This document shows, piece after piece, positions 34,157-43,567 of a DNA stretch of 64,000 nucleotides. Below the pieces are notes generated by a model. That model saw only the letters and a program-made list of their open reading frames with translations. It made no database searches and was not told the origin of the DNA. Positions within the stretch are counted from its first letter, which is position 1. Each line of letters opens with the position of its first letter. The stretch lies in the NCBI RefSeq assembly GCF_030408775.1, contig NZ_CP047210.1, forward strand, positions 434,001 through 498,000, written 5' to 3'. Source of the DNA: Corynebacterium fournieri. GTDB lineage: Bacteria; Actinomycetota; Actinomycetes; Mycobacteriales; Mycobacteriaceae. The position numbers were made by a program, and so were the translations under genes.

Positions 34157-34171
34157 GTACTGAACGGTACA
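34156..34171. promoter_or_regulatory. Candidate CmtR operator
   Basis: TGTACTGAACGGTACA is a TGTAC-N6-GTACA inverted repeat adjoining the cmtR start, with a minus-strand -10-like TATAGT about 12-17 bp further upstream (34183-34188). The GTTCAG direct repeats in the same stretch may also matter. Confidence 0.55.
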
Positions 34172-34313
34172 GCAAGAACTGAACTATACAAAGTTGACTG
34201 AACTGACGCGGTGCTCGAAGAGTCTGTCGCCACCCTGCCCCGGCCCCGCCCCGCCATCGCACGGCCTCCTCTACGATGTGTTGGGTAAATGACACATATT
34301 TGAAGGGACGTCG

Positions 34314-35408
34314 ATGGCTACCTCGACATCGCCGCGCAAGGCGTACACCGACGAACACGGCATTGAGCGCGCCTCGAAGCAGCAGCAGGGCGGCTTTGAG
34401 GCGAAGGTGGAGAAGAAGTCTCCCGCCGCTGGCCATCTGCTGCGCATGAACGACCGTTTCGGCGCCCAGGGCGGCAACCAGATGGCCGCCGGCATCACGT
34501 ACTTCTCGGTGCTGGCGCTGTTTCCGCTGCTGATGCTCCTGTTTGCGGGCCTCGGCTTTTTCTTGAGCGCCCGCCCGGATCTGATCCAGGACATCGAGGA
34601 CCAGATCACCTCCGCCGTTGACGGGGACTTAGGTGAGATGCTCACCGAGTTGGTCAACGCGGCTATCGACCAGCGCGGCGCCGTCGCCGGCATCGGTTTG
34701 CTCACCACCTTGTGGTCCGGCCTTGGCTGGATGAACAACCTGCGCGTCGGAGTGTCCGCAATGTGGAAGGTGGACGCGAACGAAGGCGGCAACTTCGTCA
34801 CCAAAAAGCTCGCCGACCTGCTCGGCCTGATCGTGCTGATCATCCTGTTCGTCGTCGCGGCGGGCGTGACCGCGGTGGGCCTGTCCAGCTGGACCAGTAC
34901 CGCGATGGAGCGCCTCGGCGTCGGCGATTTCCCCGGCGCTCGTTTCGTGGTTTGGGTCGTGGGTTTTCTCGTCAGCGTGCTGGCCAGCTTCCTGGTCATG
35001 CTGTGGGTGAACATGTACATGCCGCGCACGAAGGTCCCGGCGAAGTCGGGGCTCAAGGGCGCGTTGCTCGGCGCCGTTATCTTTGCTGTTCTGCAGCAGT
35101 TCGCCGGCCTGGTTATCTCTTCTGCCACCGGCAACCCGGCGGGTGCGATCTTTGGCCCGATCATCACCTTGATGGTCATGCTGTACCTGATCTGGCGCGT
35201 GGTGCTCTACGTCGCGGCGTGGACCGCCACCACGGAGGAGTCGTTGGCCATGGCGCCGGCGGAGGTGCCGGAGCCGGCCGTGATCAACGTGCGCGCGGGG
35301 GCGGTGCGCAGCAGGGAAGAGTCCAATGCCACCGGCAAGGCGCTCGGTGTGGGCGCGGCGCTGGGCGCTATCGGCGTCGGCGTGGCTTCTCTGCTGTCCC
35401 GAGACTAA
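34314..35408 (+). CDS. YihY/virulence factor BrkB family membrane protein
   Basis: 364 aa with six predicted membrane helices (about 65-85, 120-145, 175-200, 215-240, 255-270 and 280-300). It carries the family segments GGNQMAAGITYFSVLALFPLL near residue 50 and LWSGLGWMNNLRVGV near 135. A basic N-terminal and an acidic C-terminal region are cytoplasmic. Once called ribonuclease BN by mistake; its transport or envelope role is unknown. Its 3' end overlaps the convergent carboxypeptidase by 41 bp. Confidence 0.88.
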   Translation: MATSTSPRKAYTDEHGIERASKQQQGGFEAKVEKKSPAAGHLLRMNDRFGAQGGNQMAAGITYFSVLALFPLLMLLFAGLGFFLSARPDLIQDIEDQITSAVDGDLGEMLTELVNAAIDQRGAVAGIGLLTTLWSGLGWMNNLRVGVSAMWKVDANEGGNFVTKKLADLLGLIVLIILFVVAAGVTAVGLSSWTSTAMERLGVGDFPGARFVVWVVGFLVSVLASFLVMLWVNMYMPRTKVPAKSGLKGALLGAVIFAVLQQFAGLVISSATGNPAGAIFGPIITLMVMLYLIWRVVLYVAAWTATTEESLAMAPAEVPEPAVINVRAGAVRSREESNATGKALGVGAALGAIGVGVASLLSRD

Positions 35409-36618
35409 AAGCAGCGCACAGCGCGGCAAGCGCCAGCACTGCCGCCACAATCACATAGGACCACCAGCGGTTCCAGGCCGTCTCCTCCCCAGCCTCAGGC
35501 GCGGGGGTGGGGGCGGCCTCAGTCGTTGTCGGGGCGGGAGTGGTCTCCGCGGCTATAGCCTCAAGCTTGGCGACGGAGCTTCGCACCCCATACGCCTCGT
35601 GTAGAAGCATCTGCGCCTGTTCCCAGGGGCGGTGGTCGTAGGCGGCGGTGTCGAGCACGACGGCCACGAGGCGGCGGCCCTCGTGGTTGACGGCGCCGAC
35701 GAAGGTGTGGTTCGCGTCGTCGGTGTAGCCGGTTTTTCCACCGATGCCGTCCGGGTCGTTGAGGTAGAGGTGGTTGTCGTTCCACAGCTCGAAGGGCGGC
35801 AGGTCATCGAAGCCGGGGAAAGTGTAGTGCTCCGTGTCTACGATGCGCGCAAACGTCGGGTTCGCAAACGCAGCGGAGTAGGCCAGGCCCATGTCCCAGG
35901 CGGAGGTGGACATGCCCGGGGTGTCGAGCCCGGAATAGGAGGTGGCGCGGGTGTCATTCATCCCCAGCTTCTGCGCCAAGGCGTTGATCTTTCCCAACGT
36001 GAGTTCGTCGCCGCCGAGCGCCTGGGCGAGCGCATGGGCGCAGTCGTTGCCGGAGGACAGTAGCAGGCCGGTGAGCAGGTCTTCGACGGTGTAGTCGCCC
36101 CCTTCGCCGATGCCGGCGGCGGAGCCTTCCTGGCCTGCGGACTCGGCGGAGACTTCGACCTTCTGCTCCAGCGGCAGCTCGTCGATCACGGTCAGCGCCA
36201 GCAGCACTTTGATGATGGAGGCGGGCCGGTAGCGCCCGTGTGGGTCCTTCATGGCCACCACTTCGCCGGAGTCCAGGTCGGCGACGAGCCAGGAGGAGGC
36301 CACGACACCGTCCGGGACGGTGTAGCCCTCGGCGGCGGTGACACCGCAAGGTCCGTCGTAAAGCACAGGCAGCGGGTCGGGGGCCGACGCGGCGCGCTCG
36401 GAGGTGGACACTGGCTCAGGCGGCCAGGTCGCCTGCGGGCAGTTGTCGGTGTCGGGGGCGCGGCCGCGGCTGGGAGGGATCCATTCGCCGGCGTCGTTGT
36501 AGTAGCCGACAGTGGGACCGCCGGTGGTGGTCTCTGTCGGAGTCTCGGCATCCTGGCCGAGTGCCGGCGCGGCCATGCACACGCTCAGACCGATCGCCGC
36601 GAGTGCCGTGCGCTTCAT
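35368..36618 (-). CDS. D-alanyl-D-alanine carboxypeptidase (S11 family)
   Basis: 416 aa. N-terminal signal peptide; penicillin-binding motifs SIIK (in RPASIIKVLL) near residue 155, SGN (in LLSSGNDCAHAL) near 213 and KTG (in GIGGKTGYTDD) near 320. A threonine/proline-rich linker, one membrane helix near residues 390-410 and an arginine-rich end follow, so the catalytic domain is tethered on the outer face of the membrane. It trims the terminal D-Ala of peptidoglycan pentapeptides. It starts one codon before the TRIC gene end, so they may be co-transcribed. Confidence 0.93.
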   Translation of the reverse strand: MKRTALAAIGLSVCMAAPALGQDAETPTETTTGGPTVGYYNDAGEWIPPSRGRAPDTDNCPQATWPPEPVSTSERAASAPDPLPVLYDGPCGVTAAEGYTVPDGVVASSWLVADLDSGEVVAMKDPHGRYRPASIIKVLLALTVIDELPLEQKVEVSAESAGQEGSAAGIGEGGDYTVEDLLTGLLLSSGNDCAHALAQALGGDELTLGKINALAQKLGMNDTRATSYSGLDTPGMSTSAWDMGLAYSAAFANPTFARIVDTEHYTFPGFDDLPPFELWNDNHLYLNDPDGIGGKTGYTDDANHTFVGAVNHEGRRLVAVVLDTAAYDHRPWEQAQMLLHEAYGVRSSVAKLEAIAAETTPAPTTTEAAPTPAPEAGEETAWNRWWSYVIVAAVLALAALCAAFSLGTAEKPRRRR

Positions 36619-37761
36619 CTAGGACTCCTTCTGGTCGTAGCGGGCCGCCAGCCGCTCGATCAACTCGTCGGTCAGTGCTTCGTCGGAGAGAATGATATCC
36701 AGCATGTCGGCGTTCATCGCCTCCGTTTCTGCCGGATCCGGCTCTGCAGCCTCATCCTCGTAGGAATCGCCGGTGAGGTCCACACCGATGCCGTCGAAAA
36801 GGCTCTCGTCCTCCGCCTGATCCGCGGCCTCGGGTGCTGTTGTGCCCACTGCTTCTGCCAGCACCTCCGCGTCGATGGCGGGGAACTGGGTGGTGAATTC
36901 GGTAAGGAAATCATCGGCATCGCTGAACGCTTCTGCAGGGCGCTTGCCCTTGCGGATCTCTTCCTCGATGCGCCGCTGCAGCGCCTTTTCCATCTGGCGG
37001 TGGCGCCACGAGCGCACTCGGGTCGGCTCCAGCTCGCGCGCCACGGCACGGGACTTATTCTCCGCCTTGCGCGCCAGATGCACCACCTGGGTTGCAGTTG
37101 CGTTGACGGTGGTGTTGACCGGGGCGAACTCCGAATCCGTGGAGACGCGCCAGTTGCCCCAGTAGCCGAAGAGGAACAGTGCGAAACTCACAACTGGGCC
37201 CAGCACCATGCCGAGCGCGAGGAATCCGGTGGCGTTGCCCAGCAGGGTGATCACGGCGCAGGCCACCGCCGGGATGACGGTGGGCTGGTTGCCACCGAAG
37301 ACGCTGGGCTCGCGGCCGGTGACCACGTCGCGGATCATGCCGCCGCCGGTGGCGGTGAATACGCCCATCATGATGGTGGGCAAGATGGGCAGGCCGTACT
37401 GGATGGCCTTGGATGCGCCGGTGGAGGCCCACAGCGCGGAAACGAGTGCGTCGCCGTGGGATTGCAAGATTTCCCAGGCGCGGCCTTTGAAGAAGGTGAA
37501 CCGGGCGATCAACGCGCCGGTAAACGCCAAGACGAGGTACTCAGGCTGACTCATCGCCGCGACGGTGCCCTGGTTGATCAGCACGTCGCGCAACATGCCG
37601 CCGCCGAGGGCGGAGAGCATGGCGATGAAGAGAAACCCGACGATGTCGTAGCCGAGTTGGCGGGCCAGGGTGCCGCCGATGATGCCCATCAGCAACACAC
37701 CCGAGATGTCCATCCAGTGATAGATGGAGCTGATGAGCGGGTCGACCTGGTCCACTGCCAT
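36619..37761 (-). CDS. TRIC/UPF0126 family cation channel protein with long C-terminal tail
   Basis: 380 aa from ATG 37761 (MAVDQVDPLISSIYHW); a -10-like TACAAT ends about 8 bp before that ATG, predicting a leaderless mRNA, which favours this start over upstream ones. Two UPF0126/TRIC repeats (about residues 15-95 and 100-185) contain the GGGMLRDV and GGGMIRDV signatures. A charged, coiled-coil-like tail of about 190 residues follows, longer than typical. Bacterial TRIC proteins form trimeric monovalent cation channels. Adjacent to the carboxypeptidase gene. Confidence 0.85.
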   Translation of the reverse strand: MAVDQVDPLISSIYHWMDISGVLLMGIIGGTLARQLGYDIVGFLFIAMLSALGGGMLRDVLINQGTVAAMSQPEYLVLAFTGALIARFTFFKGRAWEILQSHGDALVSALWASTGASKAIQYGLPILPTIMMGVFTATGGGMIRDVVTGREPSVFGGNQPTVIPAVACAVITLLGNATGFLALGMVLGPVVSFALFLFGYWGNWRVSTDSEFAPVNTTVNATATQVVHLARKAENKSRAVARELEPTRVRSWRHRQMEKALQRRIEEEIRKGKRPAEAFSDADDFLTEFTTQFPAIDAEVLAEAVGTTAPEAADQAEDESLFDGIGVDLTGDSYEDEAAEPDPAETEAMNADMLDIILSDEALTDELIERLAARYDQKES

Positions 37762-37914
37762 AGTTGCGAATTGTAAAGGTGGCATGTTTGCCGGGCACGT
37801 CGGGGCTGCGGGAGACGAGCCCCTGGTGTCCATTTTTGGTCAGCAGGTCCGCCAGCGACTGTGGCCGAGCCTCAAGCACGTAAGCGAGTTCTTCTTGCGC
37901 AACCGGGTTACGCG

Positions 37915-39153
37915 CTAGAACTTGGAGAAGCGCTTGATCAGCTGGTTTTCCATCTCGGTCCAGGTTTCGGCTTTGTCCGTAAACGGAGCAGACGGCACGT
38001 AGCCGGCGGACTCGGTCGAGCCGAGCATGTACGCCAGGTAGTCCTGCATACGCGGGTTGGCCAGCAGCAGCGAGTTCAGGGAATCGTCCTGTGCCCAGTC
38101 TGCGGCGTCCGCGAGCAGCTCGTACGCCTTGGACATCTGCCTGGTGTCCACCGCGTCGGTGCCGCGGTTGATGTCGGCGGCGATGCCGTTGAAGGAGTAG
38201 GAGTTGTCCGGGTGGACCTCCACCTTCAGCTCACCGGCGTTGGCGGCGTTGATGAGGTCCTGCCAGGTGGACACACCGGCGAGGTCGTGGTCGTCGTTTT
38301 CCAGGATCCAGCGGCCCAGGTGCTTGGTGGACGGGAAGGTGAAGATCTCGCCGTACTTGCCCAAAAAGACGGGTGCGCCGCGCAGGTAGGTACGCAGGGT
38401 GTAAACGCTTTGGCCCTGGATGGAGATCTTGACCGGGTCGATGCCGGCGCGGCCCCAGGCGGAGGAGTCGTACGGGTCTTCCGCTGCCGCGCGGGCTTCT
38501 TCGTCGGCGCGGGCCTGTTCCTCTGCAGCCGTGCGGGCCTCGACGGCAGAAGCAATCGCGGCGCTGGCGGCCGCCACGCGGTCAGCGTCGAGCTCGCTGG
38601 TGTCCACGATGCGCACCGATTCGTCGAGTGACTTGACCACGTTTTCCCAGTTGGCCAGTACCACGCGGCCGACGCCGGACCATTCCGACAAGCCGTTTTC
38701 GCCCGCGTAGTGGTCGGAGCCGCGGGTGACGTTGCCCAAAATGGAGTGGGAGGCGAAGAAGATCTGCGCCTGCTCTGCGGAGGTGACATCCGCCAGCGAG
38801 CGCGAGATCTGGAACACCCGCGACAGCTTGGACACGTTGTCGTGGCTCGGGCGGCCAGCCAAAAATTCAGGGGCGCCGATGATGTCGTAGTACTGCTTGT
38901 CCGTGGGTACTACTCGGTCCTCGTCCTGCGATTGGAACTGCTGCCACTTGGGATGGTCCGCCAGGTCGTGGGCGGTGGTGGACTCCAGGTAAGCAAGCAG
39001 CTCCTCCGGGGTGTGGAACACCAGCACGGCCTGGTCGTCGCCGAGGAAGGCCTGCCACTGACTGCCCTTTTCTTTCCAGGTGGGTGCCCAAAGGGTGTAG
39101 AAGTCGCCCTCGGTCAGGGAGAGCTTGACGGGAAGAATCGCGCGCGTAGTCAT
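37915..39153 (-). CDS. Conserved corynebacterial protein of unknown function
   Basis: 412 aa, acidic, without a signal peptide. An alanine/glutamate-rich helical stretch lies near residues 195-225 (AAASAAIASAVEARTAAEEQ), separating an N-terminal half from a C-terminal half containing YGEIFTFPSTKHLGRWI near 270. I do not recognise it as a named family. It is the upstream neighbour of the channel gene and lies 10 bp from the NlpC gene on the same strand, possibly forming an operon with the EspC-like/NlpC pair. Confidence 0.75.
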   Translation of the reverse strand: MTTRAILPVKLSLTEGDFYTLWAPTWKEKGSQWQAFLGDDQAVLVFHTPEELLAYLESTTAHDLADHPKWQQFQSQDEDRVVPTDKQYYDIIGAPEFLAGRPSHDNVSKLSRVFQISRSLADVTSAEQAQIFFASHSILGNVTRGSDHYAGENGLSEWSGVGRVVLANWENVVKSLDESVRIVDTSELDADRVAAASAAIASAVEARTAAEEQARADEEARAAAEDPYDSSAWGRAGIDPVKISIQGQSVYTLRTYLRGAPVFLGKYGEIFTFPSTKHLGRWILENDDHDLAGVSTWQDLINAANAGELKVEVHPDNSYSFNGIAADINRGTDAVDTRQMSKAYELLADAADWAQDDSLNSLLLANPRMQDYLAYMLGSTESAGYVPSAPFTDKAETWTEMENQLIKRFSKF

Positions 39154-39163
39154 GCGGCAAACC

Positions 39164-40231
39164 TTAGCCGGTCGGCCTCCAGAATCCGCAGAAGGTCATG
39201 CCGATATTTTCCGTGCGCACCGGGTTCATCTGTACGGGGCTGCCCGCCTCAATCATCATGCCGTCGCCCGCGTACATCGCGGCGTGGCCGGACCACAGCA
39301 CCAGATCGCCCGGTTGCAGCTCGTCGTAGGACACCTGCCGGCCCACGGTCTGGTCTGCGGCCACTCGCGGGATGTCCACGCCAGCTTGCTGGTACGCCCA
39401 GGACGTCAGCCCGGAGCAGTCGAAACCGCCTGGCGCGGCCCCTCCCCACACGTACGGGACGCCAAGTTGGCTCTTGGCAGCTTCGACGGCGGCGGCGCCG
39501 ACTGCTGAGCCCTCGCCTTCCATCGGCTCCGGTGCCGGCGGCGGGGCGGCGGCCTGGACCGGCTCCGGCTGTGCGGGCGGGGCTACGGCCGAGGCTGTTT
39601 TCACCACCGGTGGGGCGGGTGCGGGCGTTGCTGGAGCTGGCGGGGCGACCTGGGCGGCGAGGCGTTCGAGCTCGCCATGGGCCTTCTCGGTGGCGGCGCT
39701 GGGGCCTGGCATGACGCGGTTCGCCGCAGCGGCGGTTGCCTCCGATAACGGTTGGGCGATTGCCCCGAGGTCCGCCTCCAAGGTCTTGAGCACCTGCAAC
39801 GCCGCGTTGAGGGCGTCTGCGATGAGTTCGGCCACGTAGGCCGCGGCGCCGAGCAGGCTCACCGGGGTGGCGGCGATGGCGGGCGTGGCGGCTGCCTTGC
39901 GGATCAGCTCTGCCGCGATTGTCCCCAGCTCGAAAGCAGCGGTGCCGATGAGCACGCCGCCGCGCAGCACCGCGCCGCCGATGGTTGCGCGGTAGTCCGC
40001 CAGCTCCGCTGCGGCACCGACACGGGAGGCACCAGAGGCGTTGGCCACCAGCGCCAGCGGGTCGAAGTCGTTGAAGGTGGGCATGCCGTAGCCGGGCAGG
40101 GCTGGAACGTCGAAGGGGAGCAGCGTGGCCAGCTTCGCGGCGGTTGCTCCCACGTCCAGGCCGAAGTCGAGCCACTTGTGGCCTGCTGCGCCGGCGAGCC
40201 CGTCGCTCAATTCACGCATCACGGTGTTCAT
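39164..40231 (-). CDS. NlpC/P60 peptidoglycan hydrolase
   Basis: 355 aa. The C-terminal NlpC/P60 domain (about 250-355) has the catalytic Cys in DCSGLTSW near 278, His in SGHAAMY near 325 and a conserved third residue in a later strand. It cleaves D-iGlu-mDAP bonds in peptide stems. Residues 1-150 are helical and low in charge, resembling the helical regions of ESX-linked proteins, followed by a Pro/Ala linker; no classical signal peptide is seen. Its ATG overlaps the stop of the EspC-like gene, so the pair may be secreted by a non-Sec route. Confidence 0.88.
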   Translation of the reverse strand: MNTVMRELSDGLAGAAGHKWLDFGLDVGATAAKLATLLPFDVPALPGYGMPTFNDFDPLALVANASGASRVGAAAELADYRATIGGAVLRGGVLIGTAAFELGTIAAELIRKAAATPAIAATPVSLLGAAAYVAELIADALNAALQVLKTLEADLGAIAQPLSEATAAAANRVMPGPSAATEKAHGELERLAAQVAPPAPATPAPAPPVVKTASAVAPPAQPEPVQAAAPPPAPEPMEGEGSAVGAAAVEAAKSQLGVPYVWGGAAPGGFDCSGLTSWAYQQAGVDIPRVAADQTVGRQVSYDELQPGDLVLWSGHAAMYAGDGMMIEAGSPVQMNPVRTENIGMTFCGFWRPTG

Positions 40232-40509
40232 AGCGTCGCCCTCAGCTGCTCGCAGGTGCAGCGGTCCACGGCCGCCGCGGCGTCCACCGTCAGGTCCATC
40301 ACCGCGGCGATGCGGCGGGCTTCGGCGCGCAATGCTTCGGCATCGGTATTGGCTTTGCCGATGGCCGATTTCACTGTGGCGCTGAATTCGCCGAGGGGCC
40401 AGATGTCGGGCACGTTGACGTCGTGAAGCAACTGCAATTGGGCTGCGTCCTCGCGCAGCGAATCGGTCAGGGCGGATACGTCTGCGGAATCAATCTGGAA
40501 AACTGTCAT
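40228..40509 (-). CDS. EspC/ESX-secretion-associated-like small helical protein
   Basis: 93 aa from ATG 40509 (or 40515, two codons longer). Two predicted amphipathic helices with a turn at VPDIWPLGEF, where the W-x-x-G motif sits near residue 37, give a WXG100/EspC-like hairpin. It ends with a CTCEQL segment. It is coupled (ATGA) to the NlpC/P60 gene, a pairing common in actinobacteria. It is probably exported, perhaps by a type VII-like system, but no such system is in the window. Confidence 0.75.
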   Translation of the reverse strand: MTVFQIDSADVSALTDSLREDAAQLQLLHDVNVPDIWPLGEFSATVKSAIGKANTDAEALRAEARRIAAVMDLTVDAAAAVDRCTCEQLRATL

Positions 40510-40597
40510 GGCCATTGGACGCAGAAAACGCCGCCGCGGTTCCCTCGGAACAGAAAAATTATTTTCCCGCCCCCGCGCGTGAACTAGCATGAGCCGC

Positions 40598-41233
40598 ATG
40601 GATATCACGGTTGTCAACCACCCCCTGGCCGCATCTCGCCTGACCATCATGCGCGACAAGCGCTCCAACAACGCCGCGTTCCGCGCTGCATTGGCGGACC
40701 TCGGCGCCATGCTCATCTACGAGGCGGCCCGCGAACTTGAGGTGGAGCAGTTCGACACCGAAACGCCGGTTGCCACCGCCCAGGGCGCGCGGCTGAAAAA
40801 CCCGCCGATCATTGTGCCCATCATCCGCGCTGGTCTGGGCATGATCGACCCGGCGCTGTCGATGATCCCGGACGCGCAGGTGGGCTTTATCGGCCTCGCC
40901 CGCGACGAGCAGACCCACGAGCCGGTGCCGTACCTGGAGGCGCTGCCACACGACCTGTCCGGACAGCCGGTGTTCCTGGTGGATCCGATGCTGGCCACCG
41001 GCGGCTCGCTGCTGCACGCGATCGACTTGCTGGTAGAGCGCGGCGCGGACGACATCACCTGCGTTTGCATGGTCAGCGCGCAGCCCGGCGTGGACAAGCT
41101 TGAAGCGCACGGCGGCCCGATCCGACTGGTCACCGCGACCATCGACCCGTCGCTGAACGAGGACGCCTACATCGTCCCCGGCTTGGGGGACGCGGGCGAT
41201 CGTCTCTACGGCCCCCGCAACATCGAGCTTTAA
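40598..41233 (+). CDS. upp: Uracil phosphoribosyltransferase
   Basis: 211 aa from ATG 40598 ([16 protein letters not shown]), the standard Upp start; ATG 40589 is a second possibility. The PRPP-binding loop [18 protein letters not shown] lies near residue 130 and a C-terminal [10 protein letters not shown] segment near 198. It salvages uracil to UMP. A -10-like TAGCAT lies 8 bp before ATG 40598, suggesting a leaderless mRNA. Stand-alone gene between the NlpC pair and the XRE regulator. Confidence 0.93.
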   Translation: MDITVVNHPLAASRLTIMRDKRSNNAAFRAALADLGAMLIYEAARELEVEQFDTETPVATAQGARLKNPPIIVPIIRAGLGMIDPALSMIPDAQVGFIGLARDEQTHEPVPYLEALPHDLSGQPVFLVDPMLATGGSLLHAIDLLVERGADDITCVCMVSAQPGVDKLEAHGGPIRLVTATIDPSLNEDAYIVPGLGDAGDRLYGPRNIEL

Positions 41234-41331
41234 GCTTTTCGACGCACCTTCGGTAGCGCCCCGGCCAATCCCGCGCTACATTTCGTGGCGTAACTGACAC
41301 GCGCTTCTGGGAGCGCTGAGACGGGGGAAAC

Positions 41332-41733
41332 ATGGGGGAAGTACTGCCGCAATCGCATTGGGCGAGCTACGCGTTAGGGCTGGGGGAGCGCGTGCGCGCC
41401 ATCCGCCTGATGCGGGGGTTGAGCCAGACGCGCCTCGCTGAGCTGGCGGGGGTGTCGCGCTCGTTGATCTCGAATTTGGAGCGCAACGACTACAACTCCA
41501 AGGTGGCCGACCCCACCTTGAGCACTTGCTACCGGCTGGCCTCGGCGTTGCAGGTCCCGCCCGCGGCGCTGCTGCCCGGCGCGGCCGACAAGGTGGAGGG
41601 GTGTTTCGCGCTCGTGGACGTGGATGCGCCGGCGCCGATCAGGTTCCAATGGCCACGCAGTGCGCGCGATACCGCGCGGTTTCACGACACGTACCTGCGC
41701 CGTGGCGCACCCCTCGATACGCCTGCGTTCTAG
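41332..41733 (+). CDS. XRE-family helix-turn-helix regulator
   Basis: 133 aa. An HTH of the Cro/C1 type occupies residues 18-75 (RAIRLMRGLSQTRLAELAGVSRSLISNLE in part), with NSKVADPTLSTCYRLASALQV as its closing helices. A short C-terminal part of about 55 residues, rich in Pro/Asp/Arg, has no recognised effector domain. Stand-alone, target unknown. GTGGG-type SD before the ATG is weak, and the transcript may be short-leadered. Confidence 0.82.
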   Translation: MGEVLPQSHWASYALGLGERVRAIRLMRGLSQTRLAELAGVSRSLISNLERNDYNSKVADPTLSTCYRLASALQVPPAALLPGAADKVEGCFALVDVDAPAPIRFQWPRSARDTARFHDTYLRRGAPLDTPAF

Positions 41734-41751
41734 GCGGCGGGTGCCGGCGAC

Positions 41752-42183
41752 TTAGCGGTCGGCCTCCAAGACCTGCCCTTCCGGGGTGATGTCGACGTCG
41801 ATGTCGCGCCATTCGATTTCCCAGTGGCCGTCGTCGAACTCGACCTCGGCTTCGCCGTTGTGCGCGGCGGCGAGGGCGGCGTCCACATCGGACTCGGTCA
41901 CGCCCTCGTCCGCCATCTCGGCCCGGGCGGCATCGGTGTATCCCTGCACTGACTGCGGCAGCTCGCCTGCGGGTGCGGCTGCGAGAGCACCTGCCTCGTC
42001 GGCGGCGTTGGCCGGGGCATTGGCGGATTCAGACACTACGGAGGTCACCGTTTCGGCGGCTACCGCGGTGCCGCCAGCTTCAGTTTCGGGGGCGACCTGG
42101 TCGGCGGATTCGCCACATGCCGTGAGGCTGGCAAGCGCCAGGGTCGCGGCAACTGCAGTTGCACACGTCGTCCTGATAGTCAT
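41752..42183 (-). CDS. Putative lipoprotein, PepSY-like
   Basis: 143 aa from ATG 42183 (MTIRTTCATAVAATLAL), three codons inside a longer TTG-started frame. Lipobox LTAC near residue 22. A Thr/Ala/Val-rich low-complexity linker of about 55 residues follows. A C-terminal domain has EFDDGHWEIEWRDIDVDI and a TPEGQVLEADR end, resembling half of a PepSY-type (protease-inhibitor-like) domain. Function unknown. Confidence 0.7.
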   Translation of the reverse strand: MTIRTTCATAVAATLALASLTACGESADQVAPETEAGGTAVAAETVTSVVSESANAPANAADEAGALAAAPAGELPQSVQGYTDAARAEMADEGVTESDVDAALAAAHNGEAEVEFDDGHWEIEWRDIDVDITPEGQVLEADR

Positions 42184-42299
42184 AGACACCAAGCTAACAA
42201 ATCTTGTGCACCGCTTTGTCTACTTCGGTGAAGGTGCGCGTACACTCGGCTTGCACAACTAGGCATCACAGACTTCGAGGCATGAAAAGGGGAGCGCAC

Positions 42300-43490
42300 G
42301 TGGATCTCGTGGACAACGTCGGAATCGCCGCTGCGGTCGATCACTGGTTCGCTGAGAACCAGGAGCGCGTGATTGGTTGGCGCCGCCACATCCACTCCCA
42401 CCCGGAACTGTCCAACGAGGAGGTGGAGACCACCGACTTCCTTGTGGAAACGCTGGAGAGCTACGGCCTGCACCCCGTGCGCTTCCCGGGCACCGGTCTG
42501 TATGTCGACCTCGGTCCGTCCGAAGGCAAGCGCCTTGCGTTTCGGGCGGACATCGACGCGTTGCGTGTGCCGGAGCAAACCGGCCTGGGCTTCGCCTCCG
42601 CCAACCCTGGGGTGTCGCATTCCTGCGGCCACGACGTCCACACCACCGTCGCGCTCGGTTTGGCTTGCGCGCTTTCCACCATCGAGCTGGCGCACCCGGT
42701 GCGAGTGATCTTCCAACCGGCCGAAGAGGTCATGGGAGGCGGCGCGTTGGATGTTGTGAAGTGGGGTGGGCTGGAAAATGTCGCTGCCATTTACGCCGTG
42801 CACGCGGAGCCGCACATCAAGGTCGGGGAGATCGGCGTGCGCACCGGAGCGATTACTTCGGCGTCCGACGTGCTGCGCATTGAGGTGCAGGGCCCCGGCG
42901 GGCACACGTCCCGCCCGCAGCTGACCGCGGACGTGGTCTACGCCATGGGCGCGCTGATCACCCAGCTGCCGGGGCTGTTGTCGCGCCGGGTGGATCCGCG
43001 CACCGGCACGGTGCTGGTTTTCGGCCACGCGGAGGCCGGCGATGCCGCGAACGCGATTCCGAAGCGCGGCCTGCTCGAGGGCACCATCCGCACGGCGGAC
43101 ATCACCACCTGGCGCGAGATTGAAGATCTGCTCACGGACCTCATCGACCTGATCGTCGCCCCCACAGGGTGCACGTACCACCTGGACTATATCCGGGGCG
43201 TGCCGCCGGTGCTCAACGACGACGCGGCGACTGCCTTGGCGGTCGAAGCGGCCCGCGCGGTGGACCCGCAGTGCGTGGTTGCTGCGCCCCAGTCCAGCGG
43301 CGGCGAGGATTTCTCCTGGTACCTGGAGCATGTGCCGGGCGCGATGATGCGGCTGGGCGCTTGGAGCGGGGAAGGGCAGTGCCAGGATCTGCACCAGGGC
43401 AATCTGAACGTGGACGAGCGCGCAATCGGGGTGGGAGTGCGCCTGTTCGGCTCAATTGTGGAGGAGTACTTCCGCCCTGGCGAACAATAG
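42300..43490 (+). CDS. M20-family amidohydrolase (aminoacylase/HipO-like)
   Basis: 396 aa from GTG 42300, preceded by AGGGGAG; ATG 42282 is the alternative. Zinc-binding segments: RRHIHSHPELS near residue 22, SHSCGHDVHTTVALG near 103 and QPAEEVMGGGA near 140, with PQSSGGEDFSWY near 335 holding the last ligand. The lid domain lies about 180-290. It cleaves N-acyl amino acids or similar amides in the cytoplasm; exact substrate unknown. Stand-alone upstream of lpdA. Confidence 0.88.
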   Translation: MDLVDNVGIAAAVDHWFAENQERVIGWRRHIHSHPELSNEEVETTDFLVETLESYGLHPVRFPGTGLYVDLGPSEGKRLAFRADIDALRVPEQTGLGFASANPGVSHSCGHDVHTTVALGLACALSTIELAHPVRVIFQPAEEVMGGGALDVVKWGGLENVAAIYAVHAEPHIKVGEIGVRTGAITSASDVLRIEVQGPGGHTSRPQLTADVVYAMGALITQLPGLLSRRVDPRTGTVLVFGHAEAGDAANAIPKRGLLEGTIRTADITTWREIEDLLTDLIDLIVAPTGCTYHLDYIRGVPPVLNDDAATALAVEAARAVDPQCVVAAPQSSGGEDFSWYLEHVPGAMMRLGAWSGEGQCQDLHQGNLNVDERAIGVGVRLFGSIVEEYFRPGEQ

Positions 43491-43567
43491 GCGGACTCTG
43501 GGTACACTGTGACGCAGTTTGGCCTGTCCATGTGACCCCGTCCATTTGACCTAAGAGGAGTGCTGTT

